Below are positions 35,057-43,554 of a stretch of 64,000 nt of DNA, in pieces. The DNA is taken from the NCBI RefSeq assembly GCF_034808145.1, contig NZ_JAXHGM010000004.1:124001-188000 (forward strand). Reading direction: 5' to 3'. Every line of letters starts with the position of its first letter. Position 1 is the stretch's first letter. The position numbers and the translations under genes are program-made. The DNA comes from Halorubellus sp034808145 (lineage in GTDB: Archaea > Halobacteriota > Halobacteria > Halobacteriales > Natrialbaceae). Below the pieces are notes generated by a model, which had not been told where the DNA came from, did not search any database, and saw only the letters and a list, made by a program, of their open reading frames with translations.

Positions 35057-35213
35057 CCCCAGCGTGCGAAGTTGTAAGTGAAAGAGACTGTTAAGAGGAA
35101 TAGTAATTCTTTTCCGGTAGCGGCAGCTATCCTCTCAAGCCGACGAGGAGCCACCTAGGGCCCACGAATCGGTGTGGTGTCGAATCCGTCCGACCAGCCG
35201 CAGCTACGTCAAT

Positions 35214-35948
35214 ATGACAAGAACCATAGGCACATCTGACCGCAGCGACGCCAGCCACCCCGAGACCATCGACTGGAACGCGTTCTGGCGGGACGCCGAC
35301 CAGACCGACCGCGAGTCCGCCACGCCGAGCACGCACCACGTCCAGGACCTGCTCTCGCAGTTCTTCGACGCGAAGGGCGTCCCCGAGTCGTTCGCGAGCG
35401 TCGGCTGCGGCCCCGGCGTCGTCGCCTTCCACGTCGCGGGCGAGCACCCCGAGACCACCGTCTACGGCTACGACGCCGCCCGGTCCATCGTCGCCGAGAA
35501 CCGCGAGGGCGCCACCGCCGACGGCGTCGCGAACGCGCACTTCGAGCACGCCGCACTCCCCGACCTCGACCTCGACCGCCAGTTCGAGTGCGTGCTCTGC
35601 TACGGCACCCTCAGCTACGTCGAGGACTCCGCGGACGCGCTCCGCGCGCTCTACGACGCCGTCGAACCCGGCGGACACCTCGTCCTCGGGTACGTCAACG
35701 ACGGCTTCCGCCGACACCTCCAACGGATCGTCGACGACCCCGCCGGCCACGGCAAGGACCCTGACCGCTTCGACCTCGCCGAGTTCGAGCGCCGCTGGCG
35801 GCTCGTCCTCGACGGCGAGAGCACGCTCACGTACGACGCCATCCACGACGCCGTCGGCACGTGGCCGCGGAGCTTCTGGGAGGTCGCCGACCACCCCGAG
35901 GAACGCTGGGCGTGGGAGGACGTCCCCATCGTCTGGCTCCCCAAGTGA
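35214..35948 (+). CDS. Class I SAM-dependent methyltransferase
   Basis: Methyltransferase of 244 residues. The Rossmann SAM-binding loop is FASVGCGPGVVAFHVAG, followed by the acidic ribose-binding strand TTVYGYDAARSIV and the post-motif region FECVLCYGTLSYVEDSADALR ... VEPGGHLVLGYVN. The N-terminus WNAFWRDADQTDRESATPSTHHV and the end ERWAWEDVPIVWL are shared by a haloarchaeal group I recall but cannot name. The substrate is unknown. The ATG at 35214 was chosen; upstream in-frame residues look non-coding. Confidence 0.78.
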   Translation: MTRTIGTSDRSDASHPETIDWNAFWRDADQTDRESATPSTHHVQDLLSQFFDAKGVPESFASVGCGPGVVAFHVAGEHPETTVYGYDAARSIVAENREGATADGVANAHFEHAALPDLDLDRQFECVLCYGTLSYVEDSADALRALYDAVEPGGHLVLGYVNDGFRRHLQRIVDDPAGHGKDPDRFDLAEFERRWRLVLDGESTLTYDAIHDAVGTWPRSFWEVADHPEERWAWEDVPIVWLPK

Positions 35949-36159
35949 CCCCCGCCGCTCGCACAGCCGACGCCGCCTGGCGGTCTCGATGCCGCTGACG
36001 CCCGGCCGACCACGCCCACCTCGGCGGGACCCCGCTGACGCCCCTCTCCACGTTCGGTCCGGGCCGCGTACCGTCCGGCGGCCGTCAACGCGCGCTCGTC
36101 GACGCTAATTCTCCCAGGCTCAGGTCAACAAATAAGGTGGTTCGTCGAGAAGCGAGCGC

Positions 36160-36972
36160 ATGGTTCCCTCAGCCGGCAGCGGTACAGACCGGTACCGAAC
36201 CCGCGCAGACACGGTCGCGACCGACCGCGGCGACGGTCCGCCCGTCGTCCTCGCGCACGGGACGCTCATGGACCGGACGATGTTCGACCCGCAGGTCGAC
36301 GCGCTCGCGGACGACCACCGCGTCGTCGCGTACGACCTCCGCGCTCGAACCGACCGGTACGCCGACAGCTACGACCTCTACGACCTCGCCGACGACTGCG
36401 CGGCGCTCATGGACGCGAAGGGCATCGATTCCTGCGTCCTCGGTGGGATGTCGATGGGCGGGTTCATGGCGCTCCGGTTCGCCGAGCGCTACCCGGAGCG
36501 CGTCGACGGCCTCGTCCTCGTCTCGACGACGGCCGGACCCCACGGTGAGGAGGAGACGGCGCGGTACGAGGAGATGATCGCGACGGCGCGCGACGCCGAC
36601 GCGGTCCCCGAGCACCTCGCTGACGTCATCAAGCACATCCTCTTCGGGGCGACGACGAACGAGGAGCGGTCCGCGCTCGTCGACGCCTGGGTCGACCGGT
36701 GGCTGACCTACCCCGGCGAAGGCGTCTACCAGGAGGTTCGGTCGTGGCTCCATCGTCCGGACTTCACCGAACAGCTCGCCGGCGTCGACGTCCCGGCGCT
36801 CGTCGTCCACGGCGAGGAGGACGTCGCCCTGGAGCCCGAACGCTCCGAGCCACTCGCGGAGGCACTCGACGCAAGACGCGTCACGGTTCCGGGCGCGGGC
36901 CATTCGGTGAACCTCGAACGGCCCGCTCCGGTGAACGACGCCGTCCGCGAGTTCCTCGCCGACGTCCGCTGA
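36160..36972 (+). CDS. Alpha/beta-hydrolase
   Basis: Alpha/beta-fold hydrolase of 270 residues. The oxyanion region is VVLAHGTLMDRTMFD, the nucleophile elbow is GMSMGG (Ser98), the acid is in VVHGEEDVALEPE and the His in PGAGHSVNLERP, giving a complete catalytic triad. The layout resembles 3-oxoadipate enol-lactonases and related carboxyl-ester hydrolases, but the substrate is not deducible. An AT-rich AACAAATAAGG about 30 bases before the ATG is a likely TATA box. Confidence 0.85.
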   Translation: MVPSAGSGTDRYRTRADTVATDRGDGPPVVLAHGTLMDRTMFDPQVDALADDHRVVAYDLRARTDRYADSYDLYDLADDCAALMDAKGIDSCVLGGMSMGGFMALRFAERYPERVDGLVLVSTTAGPHGEEETARYEEMIATARDADAVPEHLADVIKHILFGATTNEERSALVDAWVDRWLTYPGEGVYQEVRSWLHRPDFTEQLAGVDVPALVVHGEEDVALEPERSEPLAEALDARRVTVPGAGHSVNLERPAPVNDAVREFLADVR

Positions 36973-37076
36973 GGACCGCCCGCGCACGCTCCCCCGAGGC
37001 TTGTAACGTCCGCCGCCGGCACGAACTGGGCGGCACGTCGACACGAGTACTGGCCCGTCGGACAGTCGGCAAGAGA

Positions 37077-37165
37077 AGTGCACCAGCCGGGATTTCACCG
37101 AGTCACGCGAGGTGAACGTCGGCTGGAGCCCGACCGAAGGGAGTGCACCAGCCGGGAATCGAACC
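37077..37165. repeat. Two truncated tRNA-Gly 3' ends (attachment-site scars)
   Basis: The 3' part of the adjacent tRNA-Gly (T-arm and acceptor) is present twice more in the same orientation. One copy of about 16 bases runs from 37077 to 37092; a longer copy of about 24 bases, identical to the tRNA in AGTGCACCAGCCGGGAAT and beyond, runs from 37142 to 37165. They lie 200 and 130 bases downstream of the tRNA 3' end. Integrated elements leave such copies at tRNA genes. The rest of the 320-base gap (36973-37292) holds nothing coding. Confidence 0.75.
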
Positions 37166-37292
37166 GAAGTGAGACGTTCCGGCTCGCTACGCTCGCGGGC
37201 TGCGACTCACAGGCTTCGATTCACCGGGTTTCGCAGTTCTCCACGATGCGACGCTCGTCGCTGTCGCTCCTCGCTCGCGTGTCGTGGAGGAG

Positions 37293-37363
37293 TGCACCAG
37301 CCGGGAATCGAACCCGGATCATTGGCTTGGAAGGCCAAGGTCTTACCATTAGACCACCGGTGC
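37293..37363 (-). tRNA. tRNA-Gly, anticodon UCC
   Basis: 71 bases fold into a complete cloverleaf on the minus strand. The acceptor is GCACCGG against CTGGTGC, the D-arm GTCTAATGGTAAGAC, the anticodon stem TTGGC/GCCAA with loop CTTCCAA (anticodon TCC) and the T-arm CCGGGTTCGATTCCCGG. The discriminator is A and the CCA end is not encoded. There is no intron. Its 3' end is repeated twice downstream. Confidence 0.97.
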
Positions 37364-37463
37364 GCGAGTCGTGCGGTCGGTGTCGGTCGACGCCGTCGGC
37401 GACCGTCGCGCCGGCACTCGTTTCGAGGGAGCCGTCGCTCGCATTTGATGGTTACGGTTGAAG

Positions 37464-37540
37464 ACAGCGCGTGGTGCGCTGTGTCTCGGGAGCCGTGCGC
37501 GAGGGCCCCCGAGACGCGTAGGTCCCACACCAACGGGTGT
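37464..37540 (-). ncRNA. Candidate structured RNA: three adjacent hairpins
   Basis: Between the Trm9-like stop and the tRNA-Gly there are three consecutive hairpins. They are CACACC/GGTGTG near 37525-37540; an 11-bp stem TCTCGGGGGCC/GGCTCCCGAGA with a 9-base loop (37484-37514); and ACAGCGC/GCGCTGT with a 5-base loop (37464-37482). The middle stem contains a G-U pair when read from the minus strand but an A-C mismatch from the plus strand, so minus-strand RNA is favoured. A CTTAAGG element near 37567-37573 could be its promoter. Terminators of the Trm9-like gene are the alternative. Confidence 0.45.
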
Positions 37541-37567
37541 GCGCACAGAGTGCTTGGTAGCGAGGCC

Positions 37568-38236
37568 TTAAGATGTTTTCCGTTCGGACTTGACGAGCGA
37601 GTAACAGTTGCCGCTGGACTGGAACGGCTCCGCGGCCGCGAGCGCGCTCGAGGCGAGGTCGCGCTCGAACTCCGGCGGCGAGTACACGTGATAGTACCGT
37701 GGGACGGTCTCGCCGCCGGGAAGCGTCCAGTCGACGGTCGTGTCGAACCCGACGTCGTCGTCCGCGCTCGCGTCCTCGAACGTGTCGTGGGCCGTCGACC
37801 ACGCGCTCACGAGCGCCGCACCGTCCGGCGAGAGGACGCGCGCGAGCTCGTCGAGGCTGCGGACGCGACGCTCCCGGTCGGGGAGGTGATGGAGCGTCGC
37901 CACGTACACCGCGAGGTCCACGCTGTCGGTCGCGAGCGGGAGCCGGCTCGCGTCTCCCTGGACGAGCGCGAGCGACTCGGCGTACGCCCGTTCCTCGGCG
38001 CGGTCGGCGGCCGCGTCGAGCAGCCCGCGGCTCGCGTCGACGCCCACGACGCGGTCGCACGAACCGGCGAGTTCCTGCGCGTGCCGACCGTTCCCGCAGC
38101 CGACGTCCAGTCCGACCGCGCCCGAGCGGCCGTCGAGGAACGACGACACCTCCGGCCAGGGGTGCTCGCGCGTCGACGAGAAGTGCTCCGCGATGCGGTC
38201 GTAGACGCGTCGCGTCCGTTCGCGAGACCGATCCAT
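37568..38236 (-). CDS. Trm9/ALKBH8-like tRNA wobble-uridine methyltransferase
   Basis: SAM methylase of 222 residues. The opening RRVYDRIAEHFSSTREHPWPEV, the SAM loop GLDVGCGNGRHAQEL (DVGCGNG at 44-50), LATLHHLPDRERRVRSLDEL-type motif IV and the C-terminal VPRYYHVYSPPEFERDL are the landmarks of Trm9, which methyl-esterifies 5-carboxymethyluridine at tRNA position 34. The long insertion of yeast Trm9 is absent. The Trm112 partner is not in the window. It lies beside a tRNA-Gly(UCC) gene, one of the tRNAs modified by yeast Trm9. The ATG at 38236 matches the family start. Confidence 0.75.
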   Translation of the reverse strand: MDRSRERTRRVYDRIAEHFSSTREHPWPEVSSFLDGRSGAVGLDVGCGNGRHAQELAGSCDRVVGVDASRGLLDAAADRAEERAYAESLALVQGDASRLPLATDSVDLAVYVATLHHLPDRERRVRSLDELARVLSPDGAALVSAWSTAHDTFEDASADDDVGFDTTVDWTLPGGETVPRYYHVYSPPEFERDLASSALAAAEPFQSSGNCYSLVKSERKTS

Positions 38237-38318
38237 GTCACTCGCTGCGCCCACGACACGCATAACGACCGCGGTTCACTCGAACGCCAACCGGCGACTG
38301 GCCGAAGACGACCGCGGT

Positions 38319-40436
38319 TCAGATGAACAGGAGGAAGACGCCGTACGCGATGGCGACCAGAACCGCCGCGTGTTTCGCACCACCGCGGATGTCGCCCGTG
38401 GACAGCTGTCCCGCGATGAGCCCCGAGAGCAACCCTTGGAGGAGCGTCGAGTGGAAGAACAGCAGCGTGTACGCCTCGGTGTTCACGCCACCGCCACCGA
38501 TACCGCCGATCGCGCCCACGCCGGCACCGCCGGCCGACGCACCCGACCCCGTTCCGTTCAACGCCCCACCCGTGTCCGGGAGGTTCGGGATGAGGACCGT
38601 CGACAGCACCCCGATGATGAACAGGAACACGAAGAACGACACGTACACGACGACCATGTACGTCACCATCTCCTGCTTCCGGCGCTGCTTCAGTCGCCGG
38701 TCGGCCTTCGCCTGCGACCCCGCGATACGCAGCACCGTCGACAGGTCACCGCTCGCGTTCATCGCCTTCGTCGTCAACGTCACCACGCGCGAGATGATCT
38801 GCGTGCGGAGACGCGACTCGAACCGCTTGAGCGCGGTCTCGACGTCCGCGCCCCACTCGATGTCCCGCCACACGCGCTCTATCTCCGGGTCGAGCGCCCC
38901 GAGTTCGCTGCGTTGCACGCGCTCGATGGACTGCACGACCGTCATCCCCGCCTCGTTCACGCTCGCGAGCCGATCCATGAGGTCCGGGACCGCCGACTCG
39001 ATCGCCTCCAGGCGCCGTCGATGCACCTCGAACACGATGGCGAACGTCCCGACGACGAACAGGGTCCCCTGCACGAGCAGGTCGTCGAGCGCACGGATCG
39101 ACACCTGGCCGTCGACGAGCGTCTCCGGGAACCGGATCGCGGTGACGAGCAGGGCGATGGGGACCGTCGCCCAGAACAACGCCGTCGGTCGCTCGATTAT
39201 CGTCCGTCCGGGACTCCCGAGCTTGCGGCCGAGCCAACGGAACCGCCTGTACAGCAGGAGGCGCTCCATGCCCGCGTCCGAATCCCGCTCGCTCCATCCA
39301 TCACCGCCACCGTCCGGACGCACGTCCTTCGTGCGCCGAACGTCCGCCATCTTCTCGATGGGGTTCTCGATGTCGTCGATGCGCTTGATCTGGTTGAGCG
39401 TGTCCGTCGCCGTCGATAGGTAGATGATGAACAGGAGGTTCCCGCTCGGCACGATGACGTACACGAGCACCTGTAACGGCTGGATGGTGTCCCCGACGGC
39501 GATACCGATGACGACGAGTATCGTGATGAGGAACAGCGGCCCGGCGACCAGGCCCGTGACGTACACCTCCGCGAGCGTCGCGAGCAGGTCGAGGAGCTTC
39601 TCCTGCTGGCTCTCGGCCTCCTCCTGGAAGTCCTCGTACTGCTGTTGGAGGAACGACGACAGCGACCGGCCCGACTGGAGGACGCTCGCGAGGTTCTCGG
39701 AGAACTCCTTGAACTGCCCGCTCGGCGTCCGATGCGCCATCGTGTGGATGGCGGAGATCATGTCCTGGCCGAACATGTCCATGTTCCGGACGGCGACGTT
39801 CACCTCGTCGGCCGCGTCGCCGTACACGGCCTTGTTGTCCGCGAGGATGCGCATCACCTTCGGGAACTCCATCCCGGACCGGCTGAGCGCGTACACGAAC
39901 GCGATGGTGCGCGGGAGCGACGCCTCGATGCGGCGCGCGCGTTCGTCCGCCCGGTACGACGGGTACCACCACCGCAGGAAGTACGTCAATCCGCCGAAGA
40001 TGCTCCCGACGGTCGCGCTCGTCACGAGCATCAGCACGAACAGCTCGTAGATCGTCAACGACGGCAGCCCCGTGAAGTTCGCGAGGACGTGCAGTTGCTG
40101 GGGGAGCGTGTTCGTGATCGTCTCCTCGTCGATAGCGAGGAGCGTGAACGTCCCCCAGATGAAGTACATCCCCGAGAGCGACCCGACGACGGCCATCACG
40201 GCCGAGTAGAACATCGTCTTCGCGGCGTAGATCCGGTACGTCGTCGACAGGTGCGCTGCGCGGAGCGTGTTCTTCCGCTGGGTCTTCTTCCGGTCGATGC
40301 GTTCGACGTACGACCCGAACCCGACGAGCGCGAACCGGCTGACGATACGGTTCGCGTACGCGGAGTACGGCGCGAGCGCGACCGGGAGCGCGAGCAGGAC
40401 AGCGAACCCGAGCGGGACCCAGTTCGCCCACGACAT
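38319..40436 (-). CDS. pilC: Type IV pilus assembly membrane platform protein PilC (TadC-like)
   Basis: Large membrane protein of 705 residues with two T2SSF domains, each with flanking helices. The first ends near VTGLVAGPLFLITILVVIGIAVGD and the second includes LMDRLASVNEAGMTVVQSIERV and GDLSTVLRIAG. It is the platform that works with the PilB ATPase to assemble archaeal adhesive pili. Double-length PilC is normal for haloarchaea. It starts three bases after the pilB stop, so the two are one operon. The last helices surround a Gly-rich loop. No pilin or prepilin peptidase gene is adjacent. Confidence 0.9.
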   Translation of the reverse strand: MSWANWVPLGFAVLLALPVALAPYSAYANRIVSRFALVGFGSYVERIDRKKTQRKNTLRAAHLSTTYRIYAAKTMFYSAVMAVVGSLSGMYFIWGTFTLLAIDEETITNTLPQQLHVLANFTGLPSLTIYELFVLMLVTSATVGSIFGGLTYFLRWWYPSYRADERARRIEASLPRTIAFVYALSRSGMEFPKVMRILADNKAVYGDAADEVNVAVRNMDMFGQDMISAIHTMAHRTPSGQFKEFSENLASVLQSGRSLSSFLQQQYEDFQEEAESQQEKLLDLLATLAEVYVTGLVAGPLFLITILVVIGIAVGDTIQPLQVLVYVIVPSGNLLFIIYLSTATDTLNQIKRIDDIENPIEKMADVRRTKDVRPDGGGDGWSERDSDAGMERLLLYRRFRWLGRKLGSPGRTIIERPTALFWATVPIALLVTAIRFPETLVDGQVSIRALDDLLVQGTLFVVGTFAIVFEVHRRRLEAIESAVPDLMDRLASVNEAGMTVVQSIERVQRSELGALDPEIERVWRDIEWGADVETALKRFESRLRTQIISRVVTLTTKAMNASGDLSTVLRIAGSQAKADRRLKQRRKQEMVTYMVVVYVSFFVFLFIIGVLSTVLIPNLPDTGGALNGTGSGASAGGAGVGAIGGIGGGGVNTEAYTLLFFHSTLLQGLLSGLIAGQLSTGDIRGGAKHAAVLVAIAYGVFLLFI

Positions 40437-40439
40437 GCG

Positions 40440-42170
40440 TCAGTCGCCCTCGGCGAGCGTCACGTCCAGTCCGTCGTCGCGGTCCTCGTCGTCCACCGTA
40501 CTCGACGACCCGACGACGTCCTCGATGCGGGAGAGCGCGCGCTCGGGGGCGGCGTAGTACTCGTTGATGAGCGCGGTGAACCGCCGGTAGTCCGTGATGT
40601 CGCGCTCCCAGAGGTACTCGAGGAACCGCCGTCGGTTCCGGAGCTCGGTGAGGAGTTCCTCCTGACTCCATCCGCGGTCCTCGCGGACCTCGTCGAGGAG
40701 CGAACTCCCCGAGGAGGAGAACTGGTCGTCGTCGGCCGACCACGTGAACGCCGTCGAGTAGTCGAGTTCGCCCGTCCGCTGGTCGATTCCCTCGATCTCG
40801 GCGATGGTCTTGTTCCGGCGGACGCGCTCCTCGTCCATCCGCGTGAGCGTCTGCACGCAGAGGATGTCCAGGCTCTGCACCATCGACCGCGGGACGTTGA
40901 TCGGTTCGTTCTCCAGGCGATTGATGACCGTCCGCACGGAGTCGGCGTGCATCGTCGAGTACGTCGTGTGCCCGGTGTTCATCGCCTGGAAGAGCGTGAT
41001 CGCTTCCTCGCCGCGGACCTCGCCGACGATGATGTACTCGGGGCGATGCCGGAGCGCGGACCGCAGGAGGTCGTACATCGAGACGTCCGTGCCCTCGTGC
41101 AGTCGCTCGCGGGTGATGCTCGACAGCCAGTTGTCGTGGTACAGCGACAGCTCGCGGGTGTCCTCGATGGAGAGGACCTTCGAGCGCGGCGGGATGAACA
41201 TCGAGATGGCGTTCATGCTCGTGGTCTTCCCCGAGGCGGTCCCGCCCGCGAAGATGAGGCTCTTGTTGTGCTCGATGGCGAGCCAGAGGTACGCCATCTG
41301 GTCGATGTTGAACGTCCCGTAGTCGAGGAGGTCGATGGGCGTGAACGGTTCGTCGGCGTACTTCCGGATGGTGAACGCCGACCCTCGGGGCGTGACCTCC
41401 TCGCCGAGCGCGAGTTCCGCACGCGACCCGTCCGGGAGCGTCGTCTCGACCATCGGGTCCCCGATGGAGATGTGTCGGCCGGAGTGCTGTGCGAGTCGGA
41501 CGACGAAGTTGTCCAGGGACTCCTGGTCGAACTTGACGTTCGTCTCGATGTCCGTGTACTCGTCGTGGTACACGAACAGCGGGAGGTCGTAGCCGTCGCA
41601 CGAGATGTCCTCGACGTGCGGGTCGTGCATCACGGGGTCGAGCTTCCCGTACCCGCGGAACGCCCGCCACAGGTAGTAGTAGAGCTTGTAGTACGTCGTC
41701 ATGTCGACGTCCGCGCCGTACCGTTCCAGGTGCTCGTGGAGCGCTTCGTCGAGCACGACCTCGGTGTCCTCCGCGTCGATGTCGCGTCGGTACACGAGCG
41801 GGTCGCGGACGTCCTCGAACAGCGTCTCGAGGAGCGCGTGCTCGTACTCGTCGAGCTCCGGTTCGACGACGTAGTAGAGGTGCTCGTTCGCGTCCACGTC
41901 GTGATTGACGGAGACGAACGCGAACGGCGGGTTCACCCAGTACCGGTTCACTTCCTCGTAGCCGTCGACGCCGTCGAAGTTCACGAGACGGCCGTGCTGG
42001 GCGGGGTCGTACCGGGAGTGGTCGATGGTGGTTCCGCGGAGCATCTCGACGGTCCGGACGACGCGGCGCTTGAGTTGCCCGAGTCGCGACTCCGGCGACC
42101 TGGAGTCCTCGGACTGGATCCGCTCGTGCGAAGGGGCGTCGTCGCGTCGTTCGTGTGGGTGTCCGGACAT
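40440..42170 (-). CDS. pilB: Type IV pilus assembly ATPase PilB
   Basis: Hexameric secretion ATPase of 576 residues that powers pilus assembly. Walker A is IFAGGTASGKTTSMN, the Asp box region is VLSIEDTRELSL, Walker B is YIIVGEVRGEEAITLFQAMNTGHTT and the His box is YSTMHADSV. The N-terminal 200 residues (NRYWVNPPFAFVSV, KLDPVMHDPHVEDISCDGYD) match archaeal PilB/FlaI-like proteins rather than bacterial PilB. The ATG at 42170 opens with a disordered acidic stretch. It is first in the operon with pilC. Confidence 0.93.
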   Translation of the reverse strand: MSGHPHERRDDAPSHERIQSEDSRSPESRLGQLKRRVVRTVEMLRGTTIDHSRYDPAQHGRLVNFDGVDGYEEVNRYWVNPPFAFVSVNHDVDANEHLYYVVEPELDEYEHALLETLFEDVRDPLVYRRDIDAEDTEVVLDEALHEHLERYGADVDMTTYYKLYYYLWRAFRGYGKLDPVMHDPHVEDISCDGYDLPLFVYHDEYTDIETNVKFDQESLDNFVVRLAQHSGRHISIGDPMVETTLPDGSRAELALGEEVTPRGSAFTIRKYADEPFTPIDLLDYGTFNIDQMAYLWLAIEHNKSLIFAGGTASGKTTSMNAISMFIPPRSKVLSIEDTRELSLYHDNWLSSITRERLHEGTDVSMYDLLRSALRHRPEYIIVGEVRGEEAITLFQAMNTGHTTYSTMHADSVRTVINRLENEPINVPRSMVQSLDILCVQTLTRMDEERVRRNKTIAEIEGIDQRTGELDYSTAFTWSADDDQFSSSGSSLLDEVREDRGWSQEELLTELRNRRRFLEYLWERDITDYRRFTALINEYYAAPERALSRIEDVVGSSSTVDDEDRDDGLDVTLAEGD

Positions 42171-42286
42171 CGTCGAATAGAGAACCGAGTGGTTTCCAGG
42201 GCTTAGGGCGAGCGCCAACTTAAATCAGGCGGCCATTTGGGAAGGAACAGGGCAGGTTCGGAGCCGCCCGCTGCCGTGGGTCGGTG

Positions 42287-42853
42287 TCAGGCTGACTCGG
42301 CGTCCGCGTCCGCGTCGTCGACGCCGGTTCGGTCGACGCGGAGGAGGATGACGCCGAACGCGAGCTGGAGGAACACGCCGAAGGGGACGAACAGCGCGGC
42401 CTGACTCGTGAACAGGACGTACGTCGACCCGAGGAGGGCGACGGCGACGCCGAGGAGGAGCGCGCCGAGCACCCTGACGGGGTCGGCGGGGATGGCGTCG
42501 AGTGCGTCCTCGACCTCGAAGTACAGCAGGAGCGAGACGAGGACGGCGACGGCGAGTATCGCGAGGCCGACGAGCCAGAGGTCGTACCCCGGGACCTGTG
42601 CGCTCGCGCTCCCGCCGGCGTTCAGGACCTCCTGGCGGAACTGGAGCGGCGTCCTCACGGACGTCCCACCGAGAATCTGTACGCCCAGCTGGTAGCGGAT
42701 ACCGACGAACGGGAATCGGAGGATGACGAGCGTGAGGTCCCCTCCGGACGTGACCGCGAACGACCCGTACGATATCGACCACGGGACGAGCGCGGACAGC
42801 CACGTCACGAGGACCGCGAGTTCCTCGGCGTACTCCGACTTCACCCAGACCAT
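42287..42853 (-). CDS. Haloarchaeal four-TM membrane protein
   Basis: Membrane protein of 188 residues with about four hydrophobic segments (12-32, 85-108, 120-145, 150-170). The opening MVWVKSEYAEELAVLVTWLSALVPWSISYG with FPFVGIRYQLGVQILGG is typical of a haloarchaea-only family I recall but cannot name. It lies upstream of pilB on the same strand, 116 bases apart, but nothing ties it to pili. Function unknown. Confidence 0.65.
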   Translation of the reverse strand: MVWVKSEYAEELAVLVTWLSALVPWSISYGSFAVTSGGDLTLVILRFPFVGIRYQLGVQILGGTSVRTPLQFRQEVLNAGGSASAQVPGYDLWLVGLAILAVAVLVSLLLYFEVEDALDAIPADPVRVLGALLLGVAVALLGSTYVLFTSQAALFVPFGVFLQLAFGVILLRVDRTGVDDADADAESA

Positions 42854-43029
42854 ACGCACACGGGACGGGGCGGCGAGTAAAACGTATCGGATGCGTCCAG
42901 TGACCGCGAGCGCATGCGACCAGTGACCGCGACCGGTCCGGTCGACGCGGCCGGTCGCGTTCCGGTACCGGCCGAGTCCGTGCCGGGCGTTACGTTCATA
43001 CGGGGGGATACCCAAGACCCGGGCGTGGA

Positions 43030-43500
43030 ATGAGGCGCGACTACTTCACGCTGGACGTGAGCAACGTCGACTGGGTGGACGACGACGGTGAGCCCTCCAA
43101 GCCGACTGTATCGATCGATTTCGAGGGCCCCGTGGCGACGCTCGAGGAGCGCCTCACAGGACCGGACGGCGACCCGCTTCCCGCCGGGGAGACGGACGTC
43201 GCGTTCCGGTACAAGGACGACGTCGGCGACGGCGACGCCGTCGGCGTGGTGAGCGTCACGAACCGCCTGACGGGGGACTTCGTGCTGGAACTGAACGAGG
43301 ACGCGGCGGACGTCGGGACGTTCATCACGGCCGCACGCCGGTACGGCGAGCAGGCCGGTGACGACGGCGGGTACCGCGTCGACATCGCGCTCGGCGGCGA
43401 GGAGTTCGTCTCCTACGAGAAGTCGACGTTCCTCGTGTACGACAACGACGGGAACCTGCTCCGGAACCACTCGCTCATCCCGAGCGGCGTGGAACTGTAG
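43030..43500 (+). CDS. Small soluble haloarchaeal protein, DUF5793-like
   Basis: Acidic protein of 156 residues beginning MRRDYFTLDVSNVDWVDD and rich in predicted beta strands (VSIDFEGPVATLEERL, DVAFRYKD, VGVVSVTNRLTGDFVLELN). No catalytic motif or metal ligands stand out. The pattern resembles the DUF5793 family of haloarchaea; I am moderately sure of that. It is divergent from the four-TM protein and transcribed alone. Confidence 0.65.
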   Translation: MRRDYFTLDVSNVDWVDDDGEPSKPTVSIDFEGPVATLEERLTGPDGDPLPAGETDVAFRYKDDVGDGDAVGVVSVTNRLTGDFVLELNEDAADVGTFITAARRYGEQAGDDGGYRVDIALGGEEFVSYEKSTFLVYDNDGNLLRNHSLIPSGVEL

Positions 43501-43554
43501 ACCGGTTCCGGTCCTCGTTTCTCCGCGGTCTACGACGCCGGACGGAGCGACCGC

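Noticed and set aside
38319..42170. Archaellum (flagellar) motor genes
   Set aside because: The ATPase and double-domain platform protein match PilB/PilC of adhesive pili, and no archaellin or accessory fla gene is nearby.
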